This document shows, piece after piece, positions 1 to 7,600 of a DNA stretch of 8,975 bases. The stretch is from assembly GCA_965371245.1 (NCBI GenBank), contig CBDUXT010000151.1, positions 1 to 8,975 of the forward strand, written 5' to 3'. The notes beneath the pieces are model-generated. The model did no database searches. It saw nothing but the letters and a program-made list of their open reading frames with translations, and was not told the DNA's origin. Within the stretch, counting starts at the first letter, position 1. Every line of letters begins with the position of its first letter. The translations under genes and the position numbers were made by a program. Source of the stretch: CBDUXT01 sp965371245 (GTDB lineage: Bacteria; Planctomycetota; Phycisphaerae; UBA1845).

Positions 1-53
1 CTTCAGGTGCCAGTGGGGGCAACCCCGTGGAGGTTCGAGTCCTCTCATCCGCA
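1..53 (+). tRNA. tRNA-Leu (anticodon CAG), 3' part only
   Basis: The window begins inside the anticodon arm. The loop TTCAGGT (2-8) places the anticodon CAG at 4-6, and GCCAG (9-13) is the 3' side of the anticodon stem. A long class II variable arm follows, with GGGG/CCCC around CAA (16-26). The T arm is GGAGG-TTCGAGT-CCTCT (29-45; one G-T pair), then the 3' acceptor strand CATCCGC (46-52) and discriminator A53. The class II arm, A73 discriminator and CAG anticodon agree on leucine. The CCA end is not encoded (next bases GTA). The D arm and 5' acceptor strand lie upstream of the window. It decodes CUG. Confidence 0.93.
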
Positions 54-64
54 GTACACTTCTC

Positions 65-1867
65 TTATCGCACCACTCTGATCGGAAGCGTCACGCGCGA
101 CGGATACGAGCCGCCGGTGAAGATCGTTTGCCTGGCCGACTTGAAGACGCTGGCCGTCATGGGGTCTTCGCCCGTGTTCGGATTGCGCGAACACTTCGGA
201 AAATTGCTGCTCGATATCTCTATGCGAATCTGATGCCCTTTCTTGATTTCTATGGCCGTTGCCCCCAGGTCGATCGACAGTTCGTAGACCTCGCCCGGCC
301 TCATGAGTTTGGCTTGGAACTGGGAATCGCGGAACCGGCCTCGCACGATGCCGTCTTCGATGATCCGTGCATAGCCGTCGCTTCGAACCTCGACGAGCTT
401 GGCCGTAAAGTCCGTGTCCGTCGCATCGGTCGCGGCGAACAGCGTGACCGCGATGGGTCCGACGATCTGAATGGCCTCTTCCAACGGCGGCGACGAAAAG
501 ACCAGCACATCGTCTCGCCTTTCGACCGCCCGCTGATCCTTGACGCCCAGGTTGGATCGGAAGAAATGGAAGTTGGCGCCGCCGGTGGTGGGCACGGGGT
601 CGTGCGGGTCGTATACGAACGAGAGCCGATCGTCGCGACTGGGTGCCGTACGGGTTAATCGACCGCCGGAGCCGGCGCCTTTGCTGCCGCCGGCAAGATA
701 CCAATCGACATAGCGCACGTCTTTCGGAGGCCACGCATCGGAGTTCGTCCATTCGTTGCGACCCATGACGAAGTAACTGGCGATGGCGTCGCGCTGTGCG
801 CCGTTATCGATTCCTTTGAGATAGTGATCGAACCAGCGCATCGCTAGCTGATAGAACCCGTCCTCACCAAGGGCGGCTTGGGCTCCGAACTCTTCATCGC
901 CGGATCGGGTGGTGTTTGTGCCGGCCTGGTCATGATGCCAGGGGCCGACATGAATCTTCTGCACGGTTTCCGGCGAGGCCTCTCGAATCCCGTTGAAGAC
1001 CTCAAGGGTGTGGCGGCAGATGAAGTCGTTCCACCCGGTGATGTGCAAGATGGGAACTTTGATGTCGCCGTACTGCTTTGAGATGCCCATGTCGGTCCAG
1101 AACGCGGCGTTGCGCGGATGATCGATGAGGCTCTGCCAAAACGGGACGATCGCACCGGCCGCTTTGTCGGCGTGGCTCAGCGGCACAAACTTCATCAGGT
1201 CGTGGATGGATCGTTGAAGCTCACCCGGCGAAACCTGCCTGCGCCCGTTCGCCATCATGAGCGACCACGGCATCATCGCAGAGAGGTGCAAGCTTCCGCC
1301 GGGAAACAGGGTGCGGTAGACGTCCCCCGGTCCGGAGATGTTGACGACGGCCTTGAGCGCCGGATGACCGCTCGGCGCGAGCACGAGACTCGTGAACCCC
1401 AAGTACGACGGCCCCCACGCGCCGATCTTCTGATTGCACCAGGGTTGCTTCACCAGCCAGTCCAGCGTCGCGATGCCGTCGTCGCGCTCCTGCGCCCAGG
1501 CGTTGAACGAACCCTGCGACTTGTACTTCCCGCGAACGTCCTGCGCAACAAGGGCGTAGCCGCGCTTGGCGAAGTACGGACCCATGCTGGCGTGTTGCGC
1601 CTTGTTATACGGCGTGCGAAGCAAGACAACGGGGTAGGTGCCCGGTTCGGCTGGCCGATACACGTCTGCCATCAGCGTGACACCGTCGGGCATCTGCACG
1701 GGCACGTCGCGGCTGACGCTGATCTCGACCAGGGCCTCGGCACTTGCCCGGCGGGCAACGTCGGCGTGTGTCTGGGCTGTTGAGCGTGTCGGCCACGCGC
1801 CGCAGGAGAGTGCGGCCAGCGCGATCAACAAGAGGCGGTTCGTTTGTCTATTGGTGGTCTGAAGCAT
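65..1867 (-). CDS. Secreted CocE/NonD-family serine hydrolase (X-Pro dipeptidyl-peptidase-like acyl esterase)
   Basis: An intact 600-residue alpha/beta hydrolase of the CocE/NonD family, which includes cocaine esterase and alpha-amino-acid ester hydrolases. These cleave esters or amides of small acyl compounds; the substrate here cannot be read from sequence. Residues 1-31 look like a Sec signal peptide: basic start, hydrophobic RLLLIALAALSCGAW, cleavage after STA. The catalytic domain has LLRTPY (oxyanion-type Tyr87), the nucleophile elbow GPSYLG (Ser154), GWND (probable Asp281) and GPWHH (His311), with family-like spacing. From about residue 380 comes the family's C-terminal jelly-roll domain (IVGPIAVTLFAATDATDTDF). 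The ATG at 1867 was chosen because GGGAGA lies 7 nt upstream and the signal peptide starts there; the frame is open back to 1972 with alternative ATGs at 1894 and 1972. It is divergent from a TetR gene and probably controlled by it. The TAA stop is only 11 nt from the convergent tRNA. Confidence 0.93.
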   Translation of the reverse strand: MLQTTNRQTNRLLLIALAALSCGAWPTRSTAQTHADVARRASAEALVEISVSRDVPVQMPDGVTLMADVYRPAEPGTYPVVLLRTPYNKAQHASMGPYFAKRGYALVAQDVRGKYKSQGSFNAWAQERDDGIATLDWLVKQPWCNQKIGAWGPSYLGFTSLVLAPSGHPALKAVVNISGPGDVYRTLFPGGSLHLSAMMPWSLMMANGRRQVSPGELQRSIHDLMKFVPLSHADKAAGAIVPFWQSLIDHPRNAAFWTDMGISKQYGDIKVPILHITGWNDFICRHTLEVFNGIREASPETVQKIHVGPWHHDQAGTNTTRSGDEEFGAQAALGEDGFYQLAMRWFDHYLKGIDNGAQRDAIASYFVMGRNEWTNSDAWPPKDVRYVDWYLAGGSKGAGSGGRLTRTAPSRDDRLSFVYDPHDPVPTTGGANFHFFRSNLGVKDQRAVERRDDVLVFSSPPLEEAIQIVGPIAVTLFAATDATDTDFTAKLVEVRSDGYARIIEDGIVRGRFRDSQFQAKLMRPGEVYELSIDLGATAIEIKKGHQIRIEISSSNFPKCSRNPNTGEDPMTASVFKSARQTIFTGGSYPSRVTLPIRVVR

Positions 1868-1969
1868 GCCGGAATCTCCCAAGGCAATGGTCATGGTCGG
1901 GATGTCCCCACCGGGCGGTTGCGGCGCTGCCGGCCGAGTTGGTCGGGGTCGAGTCCCGTGGCATCGAAC

Positions 1970-1985
1970 CATACGGTGCCGTATG
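1970..1985. promoter_or_regulatory. Operator 1, 7-bp-arm palindrome for the adjacent TetR regulator (predicted)
   Basis: CATACGGTGCCGTATG is a perfect palindrome with 7-bp arms around a TG centre. It shares a 14-base core with a second copy 46 bp away, and both lie in the spacer between the hydrolase and TetR genes. Size and symmetry suit a TetR dimer site. It directly abuts the predicted -35 box at 1986. Binding by the neighbouring regulator is inferred from position. Confidence 0.75.
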
Positions 1986-2014
1986 TTGATTCGGACGTCC
2001 AGGGCGGATATTCT
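1986..2014 (+). promoter_or_regulatory. Predicted sigma70-type promoter of the TetR gene
   Basis: TTGATT (1986-1991) and TATTCT (2009-2014) match the -35 and -10 consensus at 4 of 6 bases each, with the ideal 17-bp spacer. The promoter fits exactly between the two palindromes, so a repressor on either would block polymerase. Transcription would start near 2020-2022, leaving under 10 nt before the ATG at 2029. No convincing promoter was found on the opposite strand for the hydrolase. Confidence 0.6.
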
Positions 2015-2015
2015 C

Positions 2016-2031
2016 AGTACGGTGCCGTATG
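2016..2031. promoter_or_regulatory. Operator 2, second palindrome overlapping the TetR start codon (predicted)
   Basis: AGTACGGTGCCGTATG matches operator 1 at 14 of 16 positions, sharing TACGGTGCCGTATG; its arms pair over 5 bp (TACGG/CCGTA). The centre is 46 bp from that of operator 1. It begins two bases after the predicted -10 box and contains the predicted transcription start and the ATG (2029-2031). This placement suggests autorepression. Confidence 0.72.
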
Positions 2032-2604
2032 GTCAAGAAATCGACAAGAAGCCGCCTGGATCGCGATGCGTGGCTCAAAGAGGCCCTTGGTGCGCTGTAT
2101 GAGCATGGGATCGACCGCGTCAAGGTGGAGGTGCTATCGCGCCGCCTGGGGGTGACCAAGGGCAGTTTCTACTGGCATTTTCAGGATCGTGGTGATCTTC
2201 TACGCGCCATGATCGACTATTGGAAGGCGATGCAACTGGGCTTGGTCCAGCGTATGGACGACGATCCGGATCCCGACCCCGAGGCGCGGCTGGTCGCGCT
2301 GATGGCCTTTATCCAGTCGAAAGACTCTCGCCACGACATCGGCATCCGGGCGTGGGCGCTGGTCGATGAGTCCGCGGCATCGGCCGTCCGCGCCGTGGAC
2401 AAGAAGCGCATGGCCTTTGTCGAGAGCGTGTTCGCCCGGCTGGGTTTCGATCCGTTCGAGTCCAAGCTGCGGGCCAGAACCCTTTACTTCTACCAGGTCG
2501 GCGAACACACCAGCAGCATCCGCGACGGCGCCAAGCTCCGCGCCAAGCTCGCCTGCCGTCGTTTCGATTGGCTCGTGACCAGAAGCCGCCCGGCCCCGGA
2601 ATGA
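2029..2604 (+). CDS. TetR/AcrR-family transcriptional regulator
   Basis: 191 residues, the usual length for this family of dimeric ligand-released repressors. The N-terminal DNA-binding domain spans about residues 8-60: helix 1 DAWLKEALGALYEHGID, then the helix-turn-helix VEVLSRRLGVTKGSFYWHFQ (33-52), with the hallmark GSFYWHF recognition segment and the following DRGDLLRAMI. Residues about 65-191 are the variable all-helical ligand and dimer domain, whose ligand cannot be predicted. The ATG at 2029 gives the normal ten-residue lead before helix 1, and no suitable start lies further in. No Shine-Dalgarno is visible at proper distance (AGGGCGG at 2001-2007 is over 20 nt away), so initiation may be leaderless. 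It is divergent from the CocE-type hydrolase, suggesting that the ligand is a substrate or product of that enzyme. Confidence 0.93.
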   Translation: MVKKSTRSRLDRDAWLKEALGALYEHGIDRVKVEVLSRRLGVTKGSFYWHFQDRGDLLRAMIDYWKAMQLGLVQRMDDDPDPDPEARLVALMAFIQSKDSRHDIGIRAWALVDESAASAVRAVDKKRMAFVESVFARLGFDPFESKLRARTLYFYQVGEHTSSIRDGAKLRAKLACRRFDWLVTRSRPAPE

Positions 2605-2641
2605 GCCGCGCCGGACTGAGCACCGCCGCGCGCTCCCAGGC

Positions 2642-2896
2642 GACACTCCCGACGCAATCCTGAACAAGGATCCGAGTACCGACAATCCAAGGGTCAGCTT
2701 CAGCGATGTCCAGGGCGGTCTGTCGGCGGGATCGATTGACGCCGGCGGCAACATCGACGCCGACCCGTTGTTCGTGGACGCTGGTGTAGCGGACAACATT
2801 CCCGTTACAGTGGACGACCACCTGCGACTCCTTGCCCGCTCACCAGCAATTAACGTGGGTGACAACGCCTCACTGCGGGCCGATACAGCGGACCTG
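2642..2896 (+). pseudogene. Remnant of the C-terminal part of a secreted right-handed beta-helix protein
   Basis: In one frame (codons starting at 2642) about 85 residues read DTPDAILN, VSFSDVQGG, GNIDADPLFVDAG, then LRLLARSPAINVGDNASL and ADTADL. This is the characteristic end of the last coils of planctomycete parallel beta-helix surface proteins (usually SDVQGG, GNIDADPLFVDA, LRLxxGSPAIDAGDN, then a DLDGNPR-like tail). It has no start codon, signal peptide or upstream coils; its 5' side runs into the TetR gene. The expected tail after ADTADL is replaced by unrelated sequence, with an in-frame TGA at 3020-3022. This is a broken leftover. The family assignment rests on remembered consensus wording. 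Confidence 0.7.
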
Positions 2897-3322
2897 GTTT
2901 GCCCATGCCATCCTCGAACGCCATCCGATGAGGTGCGACGAAGCACTGGCATCGCTCCGGGTCCGCTGACGGGCGTACACGCCGCCGGTGAGGTCCACGG
3001 CGGTCCGCAACCTGATCGGTGACGGGCGGACTGGGCGTCGGAGATGCGGGGCGGTATAAGACACCGAAGAATCGGGGCTGGGTCGCTTTCGACGCCGAGA
3101 TCCCGGTTCGAGAGTACGCCACCGGTTCGATCATGCACCACCGGAAGACCGATGCCGTTTCCAAGAAGGTTAGGTGCTGCTTCGAGCCCAGCGCTCACTT
3201 ACGGTGGCGGCCTCGAGAAACAGCCCGGCGGAGGCGTGCCGACTGTATGACATAACGTTCCATGCGGAGTCATCCGATCGAAACCGATGGCAGACAGCAC
3301 GCGACCCCGGCGGGAAACGCTG
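2897..3322. other. Gene-poor spacer upstream of lpxD
   Basis: No convincing gene was found. The similarity to the beta-helix family stops abruptly near 2896. A short stretch in another plus frame ends at TGA 2967-2969 with a helix-like sequence (FAHAILERHPMRCDEALAS). It could be the tail of another broken gene, but I do not recognise it. The rest, including the open stretch 3019-3255, has no start with a ribosome site and no familiar motif. The lpxD promoter presumably lies near 3230-3320, but no clear -35/-10 pair is visible. Confidence 0.4.
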
Positions 3323-4375
3323 ATGGCTGATGCACGATCCATATCCGCCGGCGAGCTTGCTGACCGCCTTGGGGGCCGGCTGGTCGGCGACGCGTCGCGG
3401 GTCATTAGCCAAGTGGCCACCCTGGATGAAGCCGGCGCCGATGCACTCTCCTGGGTCGGTCGGCCGGACCTTCTGCCTCAAGCTGAACAGTCGGACGCCG
3501 GCGTGGTGCTTTTGCCCGAGGGCTGCTCGCTTTCCGGCGAGCAGACCGTCATCAGTGTCACCGACCCCGACGCGGCCGTCTGCGACGTGCTCGAGTATCT
3601 CGCTCCGCCGATCGATCGAGTACCGAGCGGCGTTCATCCGTCGGCCACCGTGATCGATGGAGCCGTGATCGACGGGGCATCCGTGGGCGCGAATGTGTTC
3701 GTCGGACGCGGAGCGCGGGTCGGAGCGGGAACGCAGCTCTACCCCGGCGTCTACGTCGGTGCCGACACGACGATCGGACGCGATTGCATTCTATGGCCCG
3801 GCGTTGTCGTTCGCGAGCGGGTGACCATCGGCCAGCGCGTCATCGTTCATCCCAACTCGACCATCGGGGCCGACGGGTTCGGGTATCTTCAGCGCGGCGG
3901 CGGTCACCGGAAGATCCCGCAGATCGGCACCGTGGTGATTGAAGACGACGTGGAGATCGGCGCCGGGTGTGCGGTGGACCGCGCTCGAAGCGGCGAGACG
4001 CGCATTGGTCGCGGCACCAAGATCGATAACATGGTCCAGGTCGCCCACAACGTTCTAATCGGCGAGCACTGCATCATCATTGCCCAGAGCGCGCTGGGCG
4101 GCTCGACTACGCTGGGCCGACAGGTGATGCTTGCCGGTCAATCCTGCGTGTCCGATCATCGCACGATCGGCGACGGCGTGCAGATCGCCGCCAAGACGAT
4201 CGTGCTGCGCGACGTCGCCGATGGACAGGTGGTTCGGGGCAACCCGGCCACCGATCATCACAAGTTTCTGCGCACACAGGCGGCCGCGCGCAAGGTTCCC
4301 AAGCTTCTCGAACAAGTGCGCGCGCTGTCGGAGCGCGTGGCACGGCTCGAAGCCGAACGTCACCGCGAAAGCTGA
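3323..4375 (+). CDS. lpxD: UDP-3-O-(3-hydroxyacyl)glucosamine N-acyltransferase
   Basis: LpxD transfers a 3-hydroxyacyl chain from acyl carrier protein to the 2-amino group of UDP-3-O-acylglucosamine, the third step of lipid A synthesis, in the cytoplasm as a homotrimer. This protein has 350 residues (E. coli about 341). Residues 7-65 match the uridine-binding N-terminal domain (ISAGELADRLGGRLVGD, then LDEAGADALSWV). About 105-305 is a left-handed beta-helix of hexapeptide repeats, with the family blocks GADGFGY, KIPQIG, VEIGAGCAVDR and GTKIDNMVQVAHN. The catalytic base is His242 (VAHN), and His279 (SDHRTIG) matches the second active-site His. The C-terminus (VPKLLEQVRALSERVARLEAE) is a heptad helix as in the trimer's coiled coil. 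The ATG at 3323 was preferred (GGGAAA 5 nt upstream, family-like N-terminus); an in-frame ATG at 3287 would add 12 residues. No other lpx or fabZ gene is adjacent. The N-terminal pocket (SWVGRPD instead of the usual F-x-x-NPKY) is divergent. Confidence 0.93.
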   Translation: MADARSISAGELADRLGGRLVGDASRVISQVATLDEAGADALSWVGRPDLLPQAEQSDAGVVLLPEGCSLSGEQTVISVTDPDAAVCDVLEYLAPPIDRVPSGVHPSATVIDGAVIDGASVGANVFVGRGARVGAGTQLYPGVYVGADTTIGRDCILWPGVVVRERVTIGQRVIVHPNSTIGADGFGYLQRGGGHRKIPQIGTVVIEDDVEIGAGCAVDRARSGETRIGRGTKIDNMVQVAHNVLIGEHCIIIAQSALGGSTTLGRQVMLAGQSCVSDHRTIGDGVQIAAKTIVLRDVADGQVVRGNPATDHHKFLRTQAAARKVPKLLEQVRALSERVARLEAERHRES

Positions 4376-4437
4376 AGCATCCCGCGTTTTCTCGTTCCGA
4401 GCCGCGGGCTTTGGCCCGCGCGGCTTACTGAAGCATC
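4372..4437. repeat. GC-rich REP-like hairpin flanked by 10-bp direct repeats
   Basis: CGCGGGC (4403-4409) and GCCCGCG (4414-4420) form a 7-bp stem with loop TTTG; GC at 4401-4402 can extend it past a 2-base bulge. CTGAAGCATC occurs immediately on both sides (4372-4381 and 4428-4437), and the left copy contains the lpxD stop codon. The stem resembles short intergenic palindromes. It could also help end lpxD transcription, although no T-run follows. Confidence 0.5.
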
Positions 4438-4524
4438 GGGGCACGGGAATGCTCCCAGGATAACTGAGTGCTGCCCGAGTCGCTTCTGGGGACCGTCCGC
4501 GGCATCGCCGGCAGGGGAAACAGA

Positions 4525-4558
4525 GCCGGCCCCTGCGACGTGCGTCACAGGGGCCGGC
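4525..4558 (-). terminator. Strong stem-loop, probable terminator of the lipoprotein gene
   Basis: GCCGGCCCCTG (4525-4535) pairs perfectly over 11 bp with CAGGGGCCGGC (4548-4558); three further bases each side of a mismatch (GAC/GTC) can pair around GTGC. Read on the minus strand, the stem is followed by TCTGTTT, a moderately T-rich tail, whereas the plus-strand exit (ATACACG) is not. It lies about 110 nt past the lipoprotein stop and 150 nt past the lpxD stop. It may act mainly on the minus strand and partly in both directions. Confidence 0.6.
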
Positions 4559-4670
4559 ATACACGTCTTGTGATGGTCGGTCTATCGCTTTACAAACCGG
4601 TAGAGCGGAAGCGACAAGCTGGACAGGATCGAAGAGACGCCGGCCCTTCCGCTCCTCGTCGCGTCCACGG

Positions 4671-7600
4671 CTACTTCCTCTTCCGGCCAAACCTTGCCGG
4701 CTGGAAAACCAAAGGTGAAAACTTGCGGGCGTCGAAGCCCCTGGCATCGCCCGCGTCGAACCGCTGGATCAACTCGAACGACTGTGGATCGCCATCGACC
4801 ATCTTCCAGATGCCGACGCCGGAGAGCCGCACATGGTCACGCCCGGCCTGCTTCCTGGCGTGCGTCACCAAGGCTTGGGTAACCCATTCGTCCTGGCGCG
4901 CGAAACGGCGCGCCTCGGCCGCGTCCGCGGTGACCAGCACGGGGTAGTCATCCAGTGCGGTCATCAGCACCACGATGTACCGGTTCCCGATGTTGCCGCT
5001 CTTGTTGCGATTGTTCTTGACGTTCCGGTCGTTGTCTTTGAGGCCGACCAACTGCGAACGGTTCTTTTGAGCACTCTCCCTCGGCGAATCGACTTTCTTC
5101 GCCCAGCGGCTCGTTACCTTTGGCTTCCTCGGATAGTTCTTCGCCTTGTTGACCTTATCGGGTTTGTTGTTGCGGGAAGCCGCCAACCGGCCGCGGCTCG
5201 TGGTCCCGTTGGACGAGCTGGTCTTGTTTTTGAAGTCGCTGGCAAACCAGCACGGGGGCACCAGCGCTTTCACGAAAAATGGTAGATTGCAGACGCTGTC
5301 GCCGTCATCGGCGTTGTTGGACCGACGGCGGACGGTCCTCGCTTTCGTAGGTTTCTTCGGCTGCTTCTTCACGCTGTGTACGTGAGTCGAGCGCTTCGAT
5401 CGGTTTTTCGTGGCCGCGGAGGTTCGCGTGTTGCGGTTCGGCACCTTGGCGGTCGAACGTGGGTTGTTGTTATAGAGGTCGCTGGCGAACCAGCAAGGGG
5501 GCACGAGCAGCTTCACGAACAACGGGAGCTCGCACGCGATCGACTCGGCGTCGTTGTTTCCTTGGTTACGTCCCGACTTGTTGCCACGACGACTGACGGT
5601 GGTGGCGCTGCGACCGTTGTTCTTGGATTCGGTCGGGGCCGGCGGGCCGAAACGCTTCCATTTGTTCTGGCCCCTCAGCCCATTGGCGGGCGGCGAGGGC
5701 TTCGTGACCGAAGCGACGCGTTTGCCCGGCGTGCCCGTGTTCCTCTTCGTTGTGGTCGTCGTCTTGGGCGCCGGCTTGGTCTTGCTCTTGGTGGAGGAGG
5801 CCGTTCGCGTCTTGGACCGGTCCCACCGGTTTGGAGCCGGCGTGGTCGGCTTCTTGGCCGTAGTGACTCGCTTGCCGGGTGTAACCATCTTTCTCTTCGT
5901 TGTGGTCGTGGTCTTGGGCGCGGGCTTGGTCTTGCTCTTGGTGGAGGAGGCCGGACGCCGCTTGAACCCGTCCCGCCGGTTTGGAGCCGGCGTGGTCGGC
6001 TTCTTGGCGGTGGCGACTCGCTTGCCGGGTGTAACCATCTTTCTCTTCGTTGTGGTCGTGGTCTTGGGCGCGGGCTTGCTCTTGTTGTTGGTGGAGGAGG
6101 CCGGACGCCGCTTGAACCCGTCCCAGCGGTTTGGAGCCGGCGCGGTCGGTTTCTTGGCGGTGGCGACTCGCTTTCCCGGCGTAACCATCTTCGTGTCGGT
6201 CTTTGGGGCCTGGCGGCGCACGGGTTGAACGACCGACTTCGGTGGGGTCGCCTGTGTTGTGCGGGTTCCGGTCACCGGCTTGGGCTTCCACGTCGAGCTA
6301 CTCTTGGTCGGGGTCTTGGTCTTGGGCGGAGAGGGGCGCGTCCACCGGGTGGTCGTGGGCTTCACGTTCTTGTGAGCGTCTTGGCCCGTGGGGCCACCCC
6401 GATCGGATGACGTTGTGTTGGGACGAGCCGTACCGGACGTTACCATGCGCCGTGGTGTGTTCGACTTGGCGGGTTCGGTCGTGACGTGGACCGAGCGGCT
6501 CGGCCCGACGACGATCGACCGGTTGCGGGCGGGCGTGCTGGACGCTGCGACCACGGAGGGCACCCCGACCGGTCCGGGCACGAAGACCTTGTCGGATCCC
6601 TCCAAACGAACCGTCATCAACGCTTCGTGCTCGATGGCCTCGCGCACGCGGAACGGAAGCTGCTGGCCAACGAACGTGGAGGTAAGTAGCCGCTTGTCGC
6701 CCTGACGATGGAGGATGTCCGTCGTGTCAATCATCATCTCGAGAGCCGTACGGGCCTGCTCGAGATCGATGAGTTGTGAATCGATCGCGGCCATGCCCGC
6801 CGAGGCGTTCTGCCGGTTCCGCTCCACGGCCACGCGTTTGGGATTGTCTTCCCTGAGACCCGTGAGTGTTACGTCGAGCTGCTTCATCTCGGCCTCGACC
6901 ACGCGACGCTCACGAATGAGGTCGGCGTGTTCGCGATCGAGGGCGAAGAAGTTGCTCTCGGGCGCGACGAGTTCGCTGATGAAGGCGAGTGCCATGCGTC
7001 GCTCACGCAGGCCGGCCATATGCACGTCCATGCGCTCGATCTCGCCGATGGCGTACTGCAGCTGTCGCTCGTTGCTCAAGAACTCGGCGTCATGGTCGTG
7101 CAGATGATCGGTCAGCAGGAACATGCCCCGCCGACGTTCCAGGCGATCGACGACACCCTTGAGCACGACCTTCGCACGGGTCAGGTCGTTGTACAGCCGG
7201 TTGACGTGATTGAGCTTCCACTGCGTGTCCTGATAGTCGGCCACCAGGATGATCTTCGTCAGCGCATCACCCGAGCGGACGCCGGCGAGGTCATCCTCTG
7301 TGAAGGCCGCCCGTGTGGTCTTGCGGAACGTTTCGTCCTCACCGGGCAACAGAAGCAGTTCGGTTCTTTTGAGGAACTGTGCGACGGCCACGTGCCGACG
7401 ACCGCGTGCGGCCAACTCGGCGTTGATGGCCCGATTGATACGCTCTTCGAGTCGATCGAAGGCACCCAGTTCGTTGGCGAAGTTCTGGAACGTTCCCGGG
7501 CTGTTCCCATCCATCCGACCCTGGGCGTCGAAGTTGAACGCGAGTTGTTGCTTCTGCTTGGGGATGCTGTTCAGCCATTTCTGAAGAATGTCCAACATGT

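Noticed and set aside
34..53. tRNA-Leu 3' end as an integration (att) site
   Set aside because: No second copy of the tRNA 3' segment was seen elsewhere in the window and there is no integrase gene.
636..656. GGTGCCGTACGG inside the hydrolase gene as a third TetR site
   Set aside because: Only half of the operator core matches and the symmetry differs (CCGTACGG); likely chance within coding sequence.
1118..1783. Plus-strand open frame of 221 codons inside the hydrolase
   Set aside because: Antisense shadow of the CocE-type gene, whose catalytic motifs are intact on the minus strand; no family features in the translation.
2200..3198. Minus-strand open frame of 332 codons
   Set aside because: It covers the TetR gene antisense and the beta-helix remnant, has no start with a ribosome site, and has low-complexity GC-driven composition.
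4055..4747. Minus-strand open frame across the lpxD end and spacer
   Set aside because: Antisense to the well-conserved lpxD 3' end and continues through the hairpins; no recognisable protein.
5697..6191. Regular repeats considered as a CRISPR array
   Set aside because: The 150-bp period has no short conserved repeat alternating with unique spacers, and the units are coding and in frame.
5376..6410. Long plus-strand open frames (5376-6410 and 5554-6228), with hydrophobic FLFVVVVVLGAG-like repeats resembling membrane segments
   Set aside because: They are antisense to the lipoprotein repeats. The hydrophobic runs are just the complement of the Thr/Lys codons, they have no ribosome site, and the minus frame has a lipobox, SD and a coherent protein.
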